Part shown: one piece after another, positions 36,226 through 44,204 of the stretch
Layout: every line of letters starts with the position of its first letter
Numbering within the stretch: position 1 is the stretch's first letter
Origin: Sphingobacteriia bacterium
GTDB lineage: Bacteria; Pseudomonadota; Alphaproteobacteria; Rickettsiales; 33-17
Direction of reading: 5' to 3'
NCBI GenBank assembly: GCA_017304685.1
Contig: JAFKLR010000004.1
Coordinates: 124,001 to 188,000 of the forward strand
Length of the DNA: 64,000 bases
The notes under the pieces: model-generated
The model's input: only the letters and a program-made list of their open reading frames with translations
Told to the model about the DNA's origin: nothing
Databases searched by the model: none
Made by a program: the position numbers and the translations under genes

Positions 36226-36795
36226 ATGAACGGTTTTGAATTAAATAAAATTGCCGCAGCAATACTTGTTGGTGGAATAATTGCAATGCTTTCTGGTTTT
36301 GGTGCAGAAATTTTATATGATATTCACGAACAACCTGAAAAAAGAGGATATCAAGTCGAAGGTATTGCTGATACTCCTACAGCTTCAACTACAGGAAAGT
36401 TCGAGTGGCCAAGTTTTGAAATTGGTAAATTAATGGCTGCTGCAAATAGTGAAAAAGGTCAACAAATTTTTAAAAAATGTGCTGTGTGTCATAGTAATGA
36501 AAAAAATGGCACAAATAAAGTTGGTCCTGGACTTTGGAATAGTGTAGATCATGATAAAGCTTCTCATGAAGGTTATAGTTATTCAGAAGCCTTAAAAGCT
36601 AAAGAAGGTAAATGGACTTATGAAGATTTATTCAAATTTCTTTATTCACCAAAAGATTTTGCTAAGGGCACAAAAATGGGATTTGCAGGTCTTAAAAAGC
36701 CTGAAGAATTAGCTGATGTAATTGCATATTTACGTACGCTTCATGATAACCCTCCTGCTTTACCACCAGCAGATTTAGTTTCAAGTAAAGAGTAA
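36226..36795 (+). CDS. membrane-anchored c-type cytochrome (CycM/c552-like)
   Basis: This 189-residue protein has an N-terminal membrane anchor (about 9-30). The haem-binding CAVCH is at residues 85-89 in IFKKCAVCHS, with VGPGLWN after it. The likely axial methionine is M151 in KGTKMGFAG, with the C-terminal LADVIAYLRTL helix. This layout matches alphaproteobacterial CycM, which carries electrons between the bc1 complex and cytochrome oxidase. It is the first gene of a tight operon with NfeD and SPFH genes (gaps of 2 and 3 bases). Its leader carries a possible switch. Confidence 0.93.
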   Translation: MNGFELNKIAAAILVGGIIAMLSGFGAEILYDIHEQPEKRGYQVEGIADTPTASTTGKFEWPSFEIGKLMAAANSEKGQQIFKKCAVCHSNEKNGTNKVGPGLWNSVDHDKASHEGYSYSEALKAKEGKWTYEDLFKFLYSPKDFAKGTKMGFAGLKKPEELADVIAYLRTLHDNPPALPPADLVSSKE

Positions 36796-36797
36796 TT

Positions 36798-37247
36798 ATG
36801 AATTTAGATTTCTTAACTGATTCAATAGCACATATTTGGCTTATAGTTAGTACTTTAGTATTGTGCGTTGAGCTCATTTTTATTCAATCATTCTTTTTAA
36901 TTATTGTTGGAATTGCAGGGCTTATTACGGCTGCTGCTTTATATGCAGGTATTATAAGTTCTCCTCTCGCTTCTGTATCAATATTTGGAATATTAAGCGT
37001 TATTTTACTCATAAGTTTTTGGGGAAAAATCCAAAAATTGAGGGATAAAACATCAAAATTTAATGATATTAAAAATACATTTGGAGTGGTAATAGAACAA
37101 CCACTTATAAAAGGTACTTTGGGTAAAATTAATTGGTCAGGTACAATTGTTAATGCTTCTCTCCTTAACGCTGATGTTGCAGAATTAAATGAAACTGTTA
37201 AGATTGTAGAAGTTAAAGGTAATACATTTTTTGTAATTAAAGAGTAA
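36798..37247 (+). CDS. NfeD-like membrane protein
   Basis: The 149-residue protein has two or three membrane segments (about 12-30, 32-55 and 58-72). A C-terminal OB-like domain follows (FGVVIEQPLIKGTLGKINWSG, VAELNETVKIVEVKGNTFFV), typical of short NfeD proteins. NfeD proteins pair with SPFH/stomatin proteins encoded next to them, as here 3 bases downstream, and are thought to help organise membrane microdomains. Its link to the cytochrome c gene may reflect assembly or protection of respiratory complexes; that is inference. Confidence 0.88.
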   Translation: MNLDFLTDSIAHIWLIVSTLVLCVELIFIQSFFLIIVGIAGLITAAALYAGIISSPLASVSIFGILSVILLISFWGKIQKLRDKTSKFNDIKNTFGVVIEQPLIKGTLGKINWSGTIVNASLLNADVAELNETVKIVEVKGNTFFVIKE

Positions 37248-37250
37248 AAT

Positions 37251-38270
37251 ATGTTTGAAATTGGTAATTTAATTCCTGCAGCTATCTCAGTAATTGTGAT
37301 AATTGCACTTGCTCGTGGCATTAAAATAGTTCCGCAACAAGAAGCATGGATAATAGAGAAATTAGGAAAGTTCGATCGTAAACTTGAACCTGGTTTAAAT
37401 TTTTTAGTTCCTTTTATTGAAAGAGTTGCTTATTACCATTCTTTAAAAGAACAAGCAATAGAAGTTAGAGAACAAACTGCTATTACTAAAGATAACGTAA
37501 CACTTGCAATTGATGGCGTGTTATATGTTAAAATAATTGACCCAATTGCAGCTTCTTATGGTGTTAATGATCCTTATTATGCAATCACCCAACTCGCGCA
37601 AACTACAATGCGTTCTGAAATTGGTAAAATGACACTTGATCGCACTTTTGAAGAAAGAGATACAATGAATTATAATATAGTTCAAGCAATGAACCAAGCG
37701 GCGACTAATTGGGGAATTCAATGTATGCGCTATGAAATTAAAGATATTAAACCGCCTTCAACAGTTTTAAAAGCAATGGAATTGCAAGTTGCAGCCGACA
37801 GACAAAAAAGAGCGCAAATTCTTGAATCTGAGGGTCATCGCCAATCACAAATTAATATTGCAGAAGGTTTTAAACAAGAAATCGTTTTAAAGTCTGAAGC
37901 GAATTTAACTGAGCAAGTAAATCGCGCAAAAGGTGAAGCTGAAGCAGTTTCTCTTGTTGCAAGCGCTACCGCAAAAAGTTTAGAGCTTATTGGTAATGCT
38001 TTAAATACAGTTGGAGGAAATGAAGCTGCTAATTTAAAAATCGCACAAAATTATATTGATGCATTTAAAGAAATCGCTCAAAAAAGTACTACTGTTGTTG
38101 TACCAAGTAACTTAACTGATTTAAGTGGAATGATAACACAAGCTACTACTCTCATTAATAAACTTTCTCCGAAAGATGGCAAACAAGGTTTAATTAATGA
38201 AGCAAAAGAAAAAGCAAAGCAAGTAACCAGCAATAAACCTGAAAATAAAACTTCTAGTCCGTGGGAATAA
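37251..38270 (+). CDS. SPFH/Band 7 domain protein (QmcA/stomatin-like)
   Basis: The 339-residue protein has one N-terminal membrane segment (about 5-22) and then the SPFH domain: KIVPQQEAWIIEKLGKFDRK, GLNFLVPFIERVAYYHSLKE and TKDNVTLAIDGVLYVKI. A DRTFEERDTMN segment and a charged coiled coil (DRQKRAQILESEGHRQSQI) follow. Members form large ring-shaped assemblies around membrane proteases and respiratory complexes. Third gene of the cytochrome c-NfeD-SPFH operon. A hairpin CGTGGGA/TCCCACG overlaps its stop codon, but without an immediate T-tract. Confidence 0.92.
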   Translation: MFEIGNLIPAAISVIVIIALARGIKIVPQQEAWIIEKLGKFDRKLEPGLNFLVPFIERVAYYHSLKEQAIEVREQTAITKDNVTLAIDGVLYVKIIDPIAASYGVNDPYYAITQLAQTTMRSEIGKMTLDRTFEERDTMNYNIVQAMNQAATNWGIQCMRYEIKDIKPPSTVLKAMELQVAADRQKRAQILESEGHRQSQINIAEGFKQEIVLKSEANLTEQVNRAKGEAEAVSLVASATAKSLELIGNALNTVGGNEAANLKIAQNYIDAFKEIAQKSTTVVVPSNLTDLSGMITQATTLINKLSPKDGKQGLINEAKEKAKQVTSNKPENKTSSPWE

Positions 38271-38283
38271 AACTCCCACGATA

Positions 38284-40698
38284 CTAACGACTTTTTTCTT
38301 GTTGTTTATTTGATTCTGCAATCGTTTGTAAAGCTTTTTCGCATTCTGGTTTTAAATTTAGTAGTATTTCTTTTAAGCTTTTACAAGTTTCATTAAAATT
38401 AACCCCAGGCTTTATTTCAAACTTGAAAACTCCAGCCTCAAATTTAATTTCATAACCTATTTCTTTTAATTTATCAGTTAGGTAATTTTTTACAAAAGGT
38501 GCTGTACCCTGAAAATACTCACCAACTTTACTAATTATTTTATTAACGGACTTACCGTTTTCCATCTTTTCCACTTTCTCAATTGTTTTTAAAACATTTG
38601 AACATTTTTCCTCTAAAGAGATTAACTCTTTTATTGTTACTGCTTCTGTTAAAATTGCAGCAGTTTTACTATAATTAAAACCATTTTTTGCCTTAACGCT
38701 AAAGTCCCCAAATGTATGTTTATCAAATTCAACTATAATACCTTCATTCTCTAATTTATTTTTAAGGTAATTTTTTATAGAAGGTTCCGCATAAGCAAAA
38801 CATTCACATACATTGTTAATTAATTCAATTGCAGTACTTCTTTCACTATCGATTGAAGTCCATTTATTTTTAAATTGACCTTTAAGTTTAGTTGCAGCTA
38901 AATCTTTTATTTTTTCCTCTTTAACTGCAGCGTTATACAATACTTCGAGGCGAGCTAACATGTAATTAACTCTTCCCTCAATTATATTTTCTTGATGCTT
39001 GTTAAATTTTAAAAATTCAATTTGTTCATCAACAAGTTTACTTATTTCTGATTTACTTAAAAAAATACTATTAATCTTCATTTCATATTTTATATCTTCA
39101 ACCATTTGCTCTTTAATTAAGTTTATTAATTCCTTATTATCTGCAAATTCTTCTAAAATGAATTGTAGTTTTTTAGTTCTAAAATCATTAGCTCTTCTAT
39201 TTTTACTATTCTCAATTTCACTTTTAATTTTTTCATTCAATTCTTTTTTATTAAGATTAGGGTATTTTTTTCTAGTTTCATTTTCAATAACCCATTTATT
39301 GCTGGAATCTTTTTTAATTTTTTGTTCAATACCATCTAAAATTTTAATTGCATTATTAAGTGTTTTAGAGCCGTTACTTGTATTACTATAAAACATCTTT
39401 TCAAGGTTAGAATTTAAAACGTTTCCTACACATTTTTCAATTAAATCAGCATGTTCACTTGAGGTTCTCATTAGTTGATTTTGCATGTAAAAAGCTTTAA
39501 TGTTTTTAGCCAGGCCTTCTCTGCTTGCCCATAATTTAATAATTGTTTCTTTACCTAATTCAGAAAGATTATTGTCAGAATTTTGCATCTTCTTCCAATG
39601 ATGTTGTTTAGCAGCTTCAGGTGAAAAAATCGATTCAAGAAAAAATGGGTGCATGCTCCATGCACCATCAATCAATTGAATACCTGTTTTTCCGTTATTT
39701 TCATTTACTAACCAATTATCACCTTTTTTATCAGCATCCCCACTTATATATGAAATTATTACTAGCGCATCAAAGAGTTCAGGAGGTAATTGTTTCTGAT
39801 CCTGACCTTTTCGTTTGTTATAATTAATATCTGTTCCTAAATAACGATCTCCCATTGTAATTGCGCCTTTTGCCCATAATTGGAATGAACCAATAGTTTT
39901 CCCTTTACCGGGAATATCAAATCGTCCTATTTGAGTTTCTGGAACAAAGCTAGAAAGATCTAAACCTTCTTTTTCTTTTCCGACTAGGGCTTTTTGTACT
40001 TCTTTATCAATAACGCTTGTTGCAACTTCATTTAAATAAGAAGTACCGGCAACAGTATGGAAAACGTTCATGTTTTCCTTGTAACCTAAAAGCTTATAAA
40101 TGGCATTTACGTATAATAAAACTAACCTTTTAATAATTTGACCGAGGTGCATATTTTCTTTACTTAAAGGGTCACTTGCAGGTGGTTTATATATACCTAG
40201 ATTTGGATGTTTGTTGTTATCGTTTTTCTCGAAAGGATCATATATTATTAAAGAATCACTAACCCCTACACTGTTCATTTCAAAACAACCAAGAGCAGCA
40301 CAAAATTTTGCCTTTTTATATTCTTTTTTATAATCATCAGTTGGTGCAACGAAATCTTTTATATCTTGATCTATTTCTATAAAACCTTCTAAACGATTTT
40401 TAAGTTCACCCTTTATTAAGCTTCTGTCAAAAATTTCTGATGGCAATAAAGCTAATTTGTCAAAAAATAATGTTTTTAGTTGATTATCATCTAACTTTGT
40501 TAATTCATTAGGATTATTTAATTCGGTAATTATTTCATTAATTATATTTTTTAATTCTTTACTAGAAGCTTTTCTACCAAAGGCTGGTTTTTTACTTATT
40601 AACCCTTCTTTTATAGTAACTGGGTTAACTAATCCATTATCTAAAATATAATTTATGTTTTGATACAGAAGGGAGGTAGCTTCTAACTTTTTCTTCAT
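38284..40698 (-). CDS. type II phosphatidylinositol 4-kinase-like protein with tandem C-terminal repeat
   Basis: Residues about 165-360 of this 804-residue protein match the order of motifs in eukaryotic type II PI 4-kinases. GIYKPPASDP has the ATP-binding lysine K171 (compare GVFKPKNEEPYG). SYLNEVATSVID (compare GYLSEAGASLVD) and TIGSFQLWAKG (compare KVGSFQLFVEG) follow. ADKKGDNWLV has candidate catalytic D323 (compare TDRGNDNWLI), and IQLIDGAWSM has candidate metal-binding D344 (compare AAIDNGLAF). There is no signal peptide or membrane segment. Residues about 632-710 and 727-800 are two copies of one roughly 80-residue domain. A lipid or protein kinase effector delivered to the host is plausible; secretion is not shown. 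AAGGA lies 10 bases before the ATG, at the foot of a long inverted repeat. Confidence 0.75.
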   Translation of the reverse strand: MKKKLEATSLLYQNINYILDNGLVNPVTIKEGLISKKPAFGRKASSKELKNIINEIITELNNPNELTKLDDNQLKTLFFDKLALLPSEIFDRSLIKGELKNRLEGFIEIDQDIKDFVAPTDDYKKEYKKAKFCAALGCFEMNSVGVSDSLIIYDPFEKNDNNKHPNLGIYKPPASDPLSKENMHLGQIIKRLVLLYVNAIYKLLGYKENMNVFHTVAGTSYLNEVATSVIDKEVQKALVGKEKEGLDLSSFVPETQIGRFDIPGKGKTIGSFQLWAKGAITMGDRYLGTDINYNKRKGQDQKQLPPELFDALVIISYISGDADKKGDNWLVNENNGKTGIQLIDGAWSMHPFFLESIFSPEAAKQHHWKKMQNSDNNLSELGKETIIKLWASREGLAKNIKAFYMQNQLMRTSSEHADLIEKCVGNVLNSNLEKMFYSNTSNGSKTLNNAIKILDGIEQKIKKDSSNKWVIENETRKKYPNLNKKELNEKIKSEIENSKNRRANDFRTKKLQFILEEFADNKELINLIKEQMVEDIKYEMKINSIFLSKSEISKLVDEQIEFLKFNKHQENIIEGRVNYMLARLEVLYNAAVKEEKIKDLAATKLKGQFKNKWTSIDSERSTAIELINNVCECFAYAEPSIKNYLKNKLENEGIIVEFDKHTFGDFSVKAKNGFNYSKTAAILTEAVTIKELISLEEKCSNVLKTIEKVEKMENGKSVNKIISKVGEYFQGTAPFVKNYLTDKLKEIGYEIKFEAGVFKFEIKPGVNFNETCKSLKEILLNLKPECEKALQTIAESNKQQEKSR

Positions 40699-40710
40699 AC
40701 AAACTAATTC

Positions 40711-40763
40711 CTTGAATTACAATTATATTAATAATTTTACCATTTAATATAGTTGTAATCAAG
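40711..40763. repeat. long imperfect inverted repeat in the kinase gene leader
   Basis: The left arm 40711-40731 (CTTGAATTACAATTATATTAA) and right arm 40744-40763 (TTAATATAGTTGTAATCAAG) pair over about 20 bases with one G-T or A-G mismatch and one bulge, around a 12-base loop. ACAAACT (40699-40705) can pair further out with AGTTTGT (40762-40768). On the reverse strand the base of the stem overlaps the Shine-Dalgarno AAGGA of the kinase gene. It could be a protein-binding site or an mRNA structure limiting translation. Confidence 0.6.
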
Positions 40764-40960
40764 TTTGTGATATTAAATAAGGTTAATATGATTTAATTTA
40801 AGAATTATGAGTTTGATAAACTTTATAAGGAAAGTTTCCATATAAATCAGCTAAATGTTTTAAAATTAATATTATCTTTTTCTTTCCCTTAATAACTTAT
40901 TGGATAAAAAGATATTTAATAATCAATTAATGGAAATGCGTAATTAGAATAAGCCTAATA

Positions 40961-41083
40961 ATGTCAAAACTTTCACTCCGAGATGAGAAGATTTTATATG
41001 AAAAAAAGGGTAAACGCGTTTTATTGAGAAGTATTGAAAATGCTGGATATATTATTAAAAATAATAATAGGTATGGATTATAA
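40961..41083 (+). CDS. possible 40-residue small ORF or gene remnant
   Basis: The ATG frame reads MSKLSLRDEKILYEKKGKRV and ends NAGYIIKNNNRYGL. Codon use looks gene-like, but no ribosome binding site is visible. It may be the remains of a longer gene. Confidence 0.2.
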   Translation: MSKLSLRDEKILYEKKGKRVLLRSIENAGYIIKNNNRYGL

Positions 41084-41226
41084 TAATATTAATAGTTTTT
41101 TATAGATTAATTATCCTTTTTTCTAACCCCTTGATTTTCAAAGAATCAAATTTTCTTCCAACCTCTTACACAAAAATTTTCAATATTGTATATATATTAC
41201 TATAAACTTAAAAGGGTAATATATAT

Positions 41227-41637
41227 ATGACACAAATTATTATAGATATTGAGAAAACTCATAATACTATTCTTAATACAAGCGCAAAATTAGCTGAAAA
41301 ATTACAAGATTTAGTAAATAATATAGATGAGCTAAGTAATGAAGAATATGAGTCAAAATTCAAAAGACTAAAAGATACTTCAATTGTTTTACATAAAATT
41401 AGCAGTATTCATCATAAAACGTGTAGAGAAATTTTAAAAGAAACGAAACAAAATGAAGAAGAATCGCTTGAAAATAGTAGCGAAGAGCTAAAAAGAGAAT
41501 TTTTCAAAGAGAAAGAAGGTTTAAGAAACAATCCAAATAAAGAATTTAAAATAAATTATAACTCTTCTACAAACAAACTAGATTTAACCTCACAAAAGAC
41601 TTATTGCTTTAATAGCTCTTCTGGCGTAGAGCTTTAA
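41227..41637 (+). CDS. hypothetical small helical protein
   Basis: I do not recognise this 136-residue protein. It has no signal peptide or membrane segment. Residues 1-60 form a heptad-like helical region (IIIDIEKTHNTILNTSAKLA, EYESKFKRLKDTS). A very acidic/basic charged stretch follows (KETKQNEEESLENSSEELKR), then a polar tail ending in FNSSSGVEL. AAGGG lies about 10 bases before the ATG, so expression is plausible. It stands alone ahead of tRNA-Glu. A small secreted or regulatory protein is possible; nothing decides. Confidence 0.6.
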   Translation: MTQIIIDIEKTHNTILNTSAKLAEKLQDLVNNIDELSNEEYESKFKRLKDTSIVLHKISSIHHKTCREILKETKQNEEESLENSSEELKREFFKEKEGLRNNPNKEFKINYNSSTNKLDLTSQKTYCFNSSSGVEL

Positions 41638-41767
41638 AAATAACCATTTGTTTAATAATAATATTTTAAAACAAAATAGGTTAACAAGTACGCCTTAATG
41701 AAAATAATTAATCCTAAATTCAAGCTCTGCACCTAAAAATGTATATTTATTAGAATAAACTGTTATT

Positions 41768-41797
41768 TTGTGCTTGCTTTTTTTAGAAAGGTATATT
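41768..41797 (+). promoter_or_regulatory. candidate promoter of tRNA-Glu
   Basis: TTGTGC, an 18-base spacer and TATATT (41792-41797) end 17 bases before the tRNA 5' end. Confidence 0.4.
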
Positions 41798-41814
41798 AAA
41801 AAGAGTTTTCTAAT

Positions 41815-41889
41815 GGCCCCTTCGTCTAATGGTTAGGACATCACCCTTTCACGGTGGCAATACGGGTTCGAATCCCGTAGGGGTCACCA
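41815..41889 (+). tRNA. tRNA-Glu (anticodon TTC)
   Basis: This is a full cloverleaf. The acceptor arms GGCCCCT/AGGGGTC pair with one G-U. The D arm is GTC...GAC, and the anticodon loop CTTTCAC reads GAA/GAG glutamate codons. The T arm holds GGTTCGAATCCC. CCA is encoded at the 3' end. Confidence 0.97.
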
Positions 41890-41983
41890 TTCCTCTATAT
41901 ATCTTTTATTTTAAAATAAACCTTAATGTCTAAATATGTATGTATTTATAATAAGGTAAGCCTTAAGTTGAAAAACTTATCCG

Positions 41984-43276
41984 CTATTTACTTTTACGTT
42001 GCGCTTTAGGGTTGTGACTGGCTTCTTCTTTTTTCAATAAATTTACTATAATTTTATTATTATTAGCCATAGCATAATCTAATGGAGTTTTGTTATTTTG
42101 ATCATAAACATTTATTGAAACATTTGCATTGAGTAAGATTTTTACCATTTTCACATCATTGTTTATAACAGCCGCATGTAAAGCATTGGCATTGTATCTA
42201 TTTTTAAGATTTACACTAACATGATTTTTAATTAACCATTTAGCTATATCATGAGCTTTAAACATTGCAGCATAAATTAATAAACTATTACCATCATCAT
42301 CAACAAAATTTACCTCTCCTACCCTTTTGCTATAATCCATTAAGCCATCTAAATCATGATTTTCAATAGCTACAAAGGATGCGAAAACATATTCTTTTGT
42401 ACTAACAGGTTTTGGCAAGTGTCTATTATTTGGATCATTCTCATTATAATAAAATTCTGCCGGTAATTCTTTATTTCTGTAATCTAATGAAAAAACTTTT
42501 TCAGCCTGCTCAGCTTCATTTCTGGTTTTTTCTAATTCAATATCCTTTTTTTGATCTGGGTCAAGTTTTGGTTTTCCACTAATTTTTTTAACATCAAGTG
42601 TAGTACCGGGAGTAATTGGTAAAACTACCTCTTCTTTCTTTTTCTTTTTTTCTTTTGGTGTAGAAGGGTTCTTCTTTTTATTTTTTTCTTTCTCTTCTAA
42701 AATTTCTGCTGCAGATTTTGGTTTAGATGTTTTTTTATCAAGCTTTGGTTCTTCTTTTGTAGCAGTTTTTTTATCCGCTTCTTCCTTTTTACCTTCTTCT
42801 TGTGCTTTATCTTTGTTTTGGTCAATCACAGGGTTTGTATCTGGAATTTTTATATCTTTCTTATCATCTTTTTTCTCCGACCCAACCATAACATTGTCAG
42901 GTTTTGGTAGATCTGGTATCATAGGATCCTTAACATCAATAGCTTTAGCGTCAGGGTCATTATTTAAAGTAGGCTCCTCAATTTTTGGCGCTTCTATTTG
43001 CGGAATCATTGAGGTTGGAACATCAGTATTATTACTTGGAATTTGTTCTGGAGGAGTAGTAGTGCTTTGTGGTGTAGCAGGTGCATCTATTTTTGGCGGT
43101 ATTATAGAATTGTTTTCGCTTCCAACCACTTGTGGAATTTCAATTTTAGGCATTTCTATATTTCCATTAACTGCTCCTGGTAAGTGCAAAGTAGGAGCTT
43201 CTAACGGCTTATCTTCGGCAAAACTTATTGAAGCAGGTAAAATACAAGACAAAGCTAACAGAACTTTCTTTAACAT
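41984..43276 (-). CDS. exported proline/lysine-rich protein with C-terminal ankyrin repeats
   Basis: This 430-residue protein has a clear signal peptide (MLKKVLLALSCILPASISFA, cleavage before EDKP). A low-complexity Pro/Glu/Lys region follows (about 25-270), with repeated short motifs such as PKIEIP and PKIEEP, and runs of Lys and Glu (KEKKKKKEEVVLP). Residues about 300-425 carry three or four ankyrin repeats (DDDGNSLLIYAAMFKAHDI, NANALHAAVINNDVKMVKIL, NKTPLDYAMANNNKIIVNLL). The Pro/Lys-rich part could span the periplasm or bind peptidoglycan or host proteins. It starts 6 bases after popZ, so the two are cotranscribed; a role at the pole is a guess. Confidence 0.85.
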   Translation of the reverse strand: MLKKVLLALSCILPASISFAEDKPLEAPTLHLPGAVNGNIEMPKIEIPQVVGSENNSIIPPKIDAPATPQSTTTPPEQIPSNNTDVPTSMIPQIEAPKIEEPTLNNDPDAKAIDVKDPMIPDLPKPDNVMVGSEKKDDKKDIKIPDTNPVIDQNKDKAQEEGKKEEADKKTATKEEPKLDKKTSKPKSAAEILEEKEKNKKKNPSTPKEKKKKKEEVVLPITPGTTLDVKKISGKPKLDPDQKKDIELEKTRNEAEQAEKVFSLDYRNKELPAEFYYNENDPNNRHLPKPVSTKEYVFASFVAIENHDLDGLMDYSKRVGEVNFVDDDGNSLLIYAAMFKAHDIAKWLIKNHVSVNLKNRYNANALHAAVINNDVKMVKILLNANVSINVYDQNNKTPLDYAMANNNKIIVNLLKKEEASHNPKAQRKSK

Positions 43277-43282
43277 ATTTAA

Positions 43283-44038
43283 TTACTCATCATCGTTTGG
43301 GATTAATCTACGCACTTCTTTTTCTACAATTTCTTTAACTAACGCAGAAAGATTTTTTTCTAACCAAATGCTTAATTGTGGCTTAAGAGATTCAACTACT
43401 AAATCTTCTACAGTTACTCCTGATCTTAAACCAAACCCGTCTTGTGGCCTTGAAACTGCTCGCAGTAAATCTTTAAAATGTTTTGAGGTTTCTTCAATTG
43501 CTTGTTCACTTAAGAGAGTTTTAGAATTATTATCTTGTGAATTTTTTGTAGGATCTACTTCATCATTTAATTCTTTCTTCACCTCTGGCTCCTCATTCGA
43601 AACATTTGCTTCTGGTGCTTGTTTAGCAAGATTATCGAAATCGACAATTGGCTGATTGCTTTCCATTGTAGATTCTTCTTTGGGTTCTTCTTTTGGTTCC
43701 TCAACCGCTGTTGTTGGAGGTGTTTCTACAATATTTTCTTCTTTATTTTCATTTAATGTATTTAATAAACTATCAACAACTGCATCAGCAGGTTTTTGTT
43801 CAGGTTCATCTTCTTTTTTTAAATTTTCTTGCGTCATTACTGAAGAATTTGCAAATAAACTATCTATATTATCTAATACGTCATTCAATTCATTTTTTGG
43901 TTTAGAACCTTGCTCAACAATTTCTGTGAGTTCTAAAACATCTTCTTTGGAATCACTTATATTGTCACCCGCTATAACTCCCCTTATGTCAGCTAATATG
44001 TCCTGCATTGAAGGATTATCTTTATTTTCTATGGTCAT
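43283..44038 (-). CDS. popZ: PopZ polar organising protein (DUF2497)
   Basis: The 251-residue protein has an N-terminal helix (PSMQDILADIRGVIAGD), a long acidic, proline-containing disordered middle, and the C-terminal oligomerisation module. That module has LLSEQAIEETSKHFKDLL, VTVEDLVVESLKPQLSIWL and LVKEIVEKEVRRLIP. This is the PopZ/DUF2497 signature. PopZ forms polar condensates that anchor ParB and the origin in Caulobacter. The neighbours tolC and pcm upstream match the conserved alphaproteobacterial order. MipZ is encoded at 17,294-18,193. Antisense long frames here come from the skewed composition and are not genes. Confidence 0.93.
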   Translation of the reverse strand: MTIENKDNPSMQDILADIRGVIAGDNISDSKEDVLELTEIVEQGSKPKNELNDVLDNIDSLFANSSVMTQENLKKEDEPEQKPADAVVDSLLNTLNENKEENIVETPPTTAVEEPKEEPKEESTMESNQPIVDFDNLAKQAPEANVSNEEPEVKKELNDEVDPTKNSQDNNSKTLLSEQAIEETSKHFKDLLRAVSRPQDGFGLRSGVTVEDLVVESLKPQLSIWLEKNLSALVKEIVEKEVRRLIPNDDE

Positions 44039-44204
44039 AACCTTAACAATTTATTATTATTTAAATAATTTAACATTATTACAGTAAAATATACAAATAA
44101 AAAATTCGTTTATATAAAAATTTTCTATCATTATATATTTTTAAAGGAAATTTTATGTACTTAAATGCTCGTTATTAATAAAAATTCCCTTAATTTTATT
44201 TTAA

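Larger units (their letters stand above)
40699..41226. other. 528-base intergenic region
   Basis: This stretch separates the divergent PI4K-like (-) and 136-residue (+) genes. It holds the inverted repeat next to the kinase start and a 40-codon ATG frame at 40961-41083 without a ribosome binding site. Otherwise it is A/T-rich sequence in which I see no RNA gene or mobile element. Its length in so compact a genome suggests a decayed gene or a regulatory region. Confidence 0.55.

Noticed and set aside
42813..44087. Two long + strand frames (280 and 143 residues) antisense to popZ and the ankyrin gene
   Set aside because: They are Ser/Gly/Ile-rich mirror images of the acidic, low-complexity proteins on the reverse strand, which have clear family signatures. 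No ribosome binding sites are seen.
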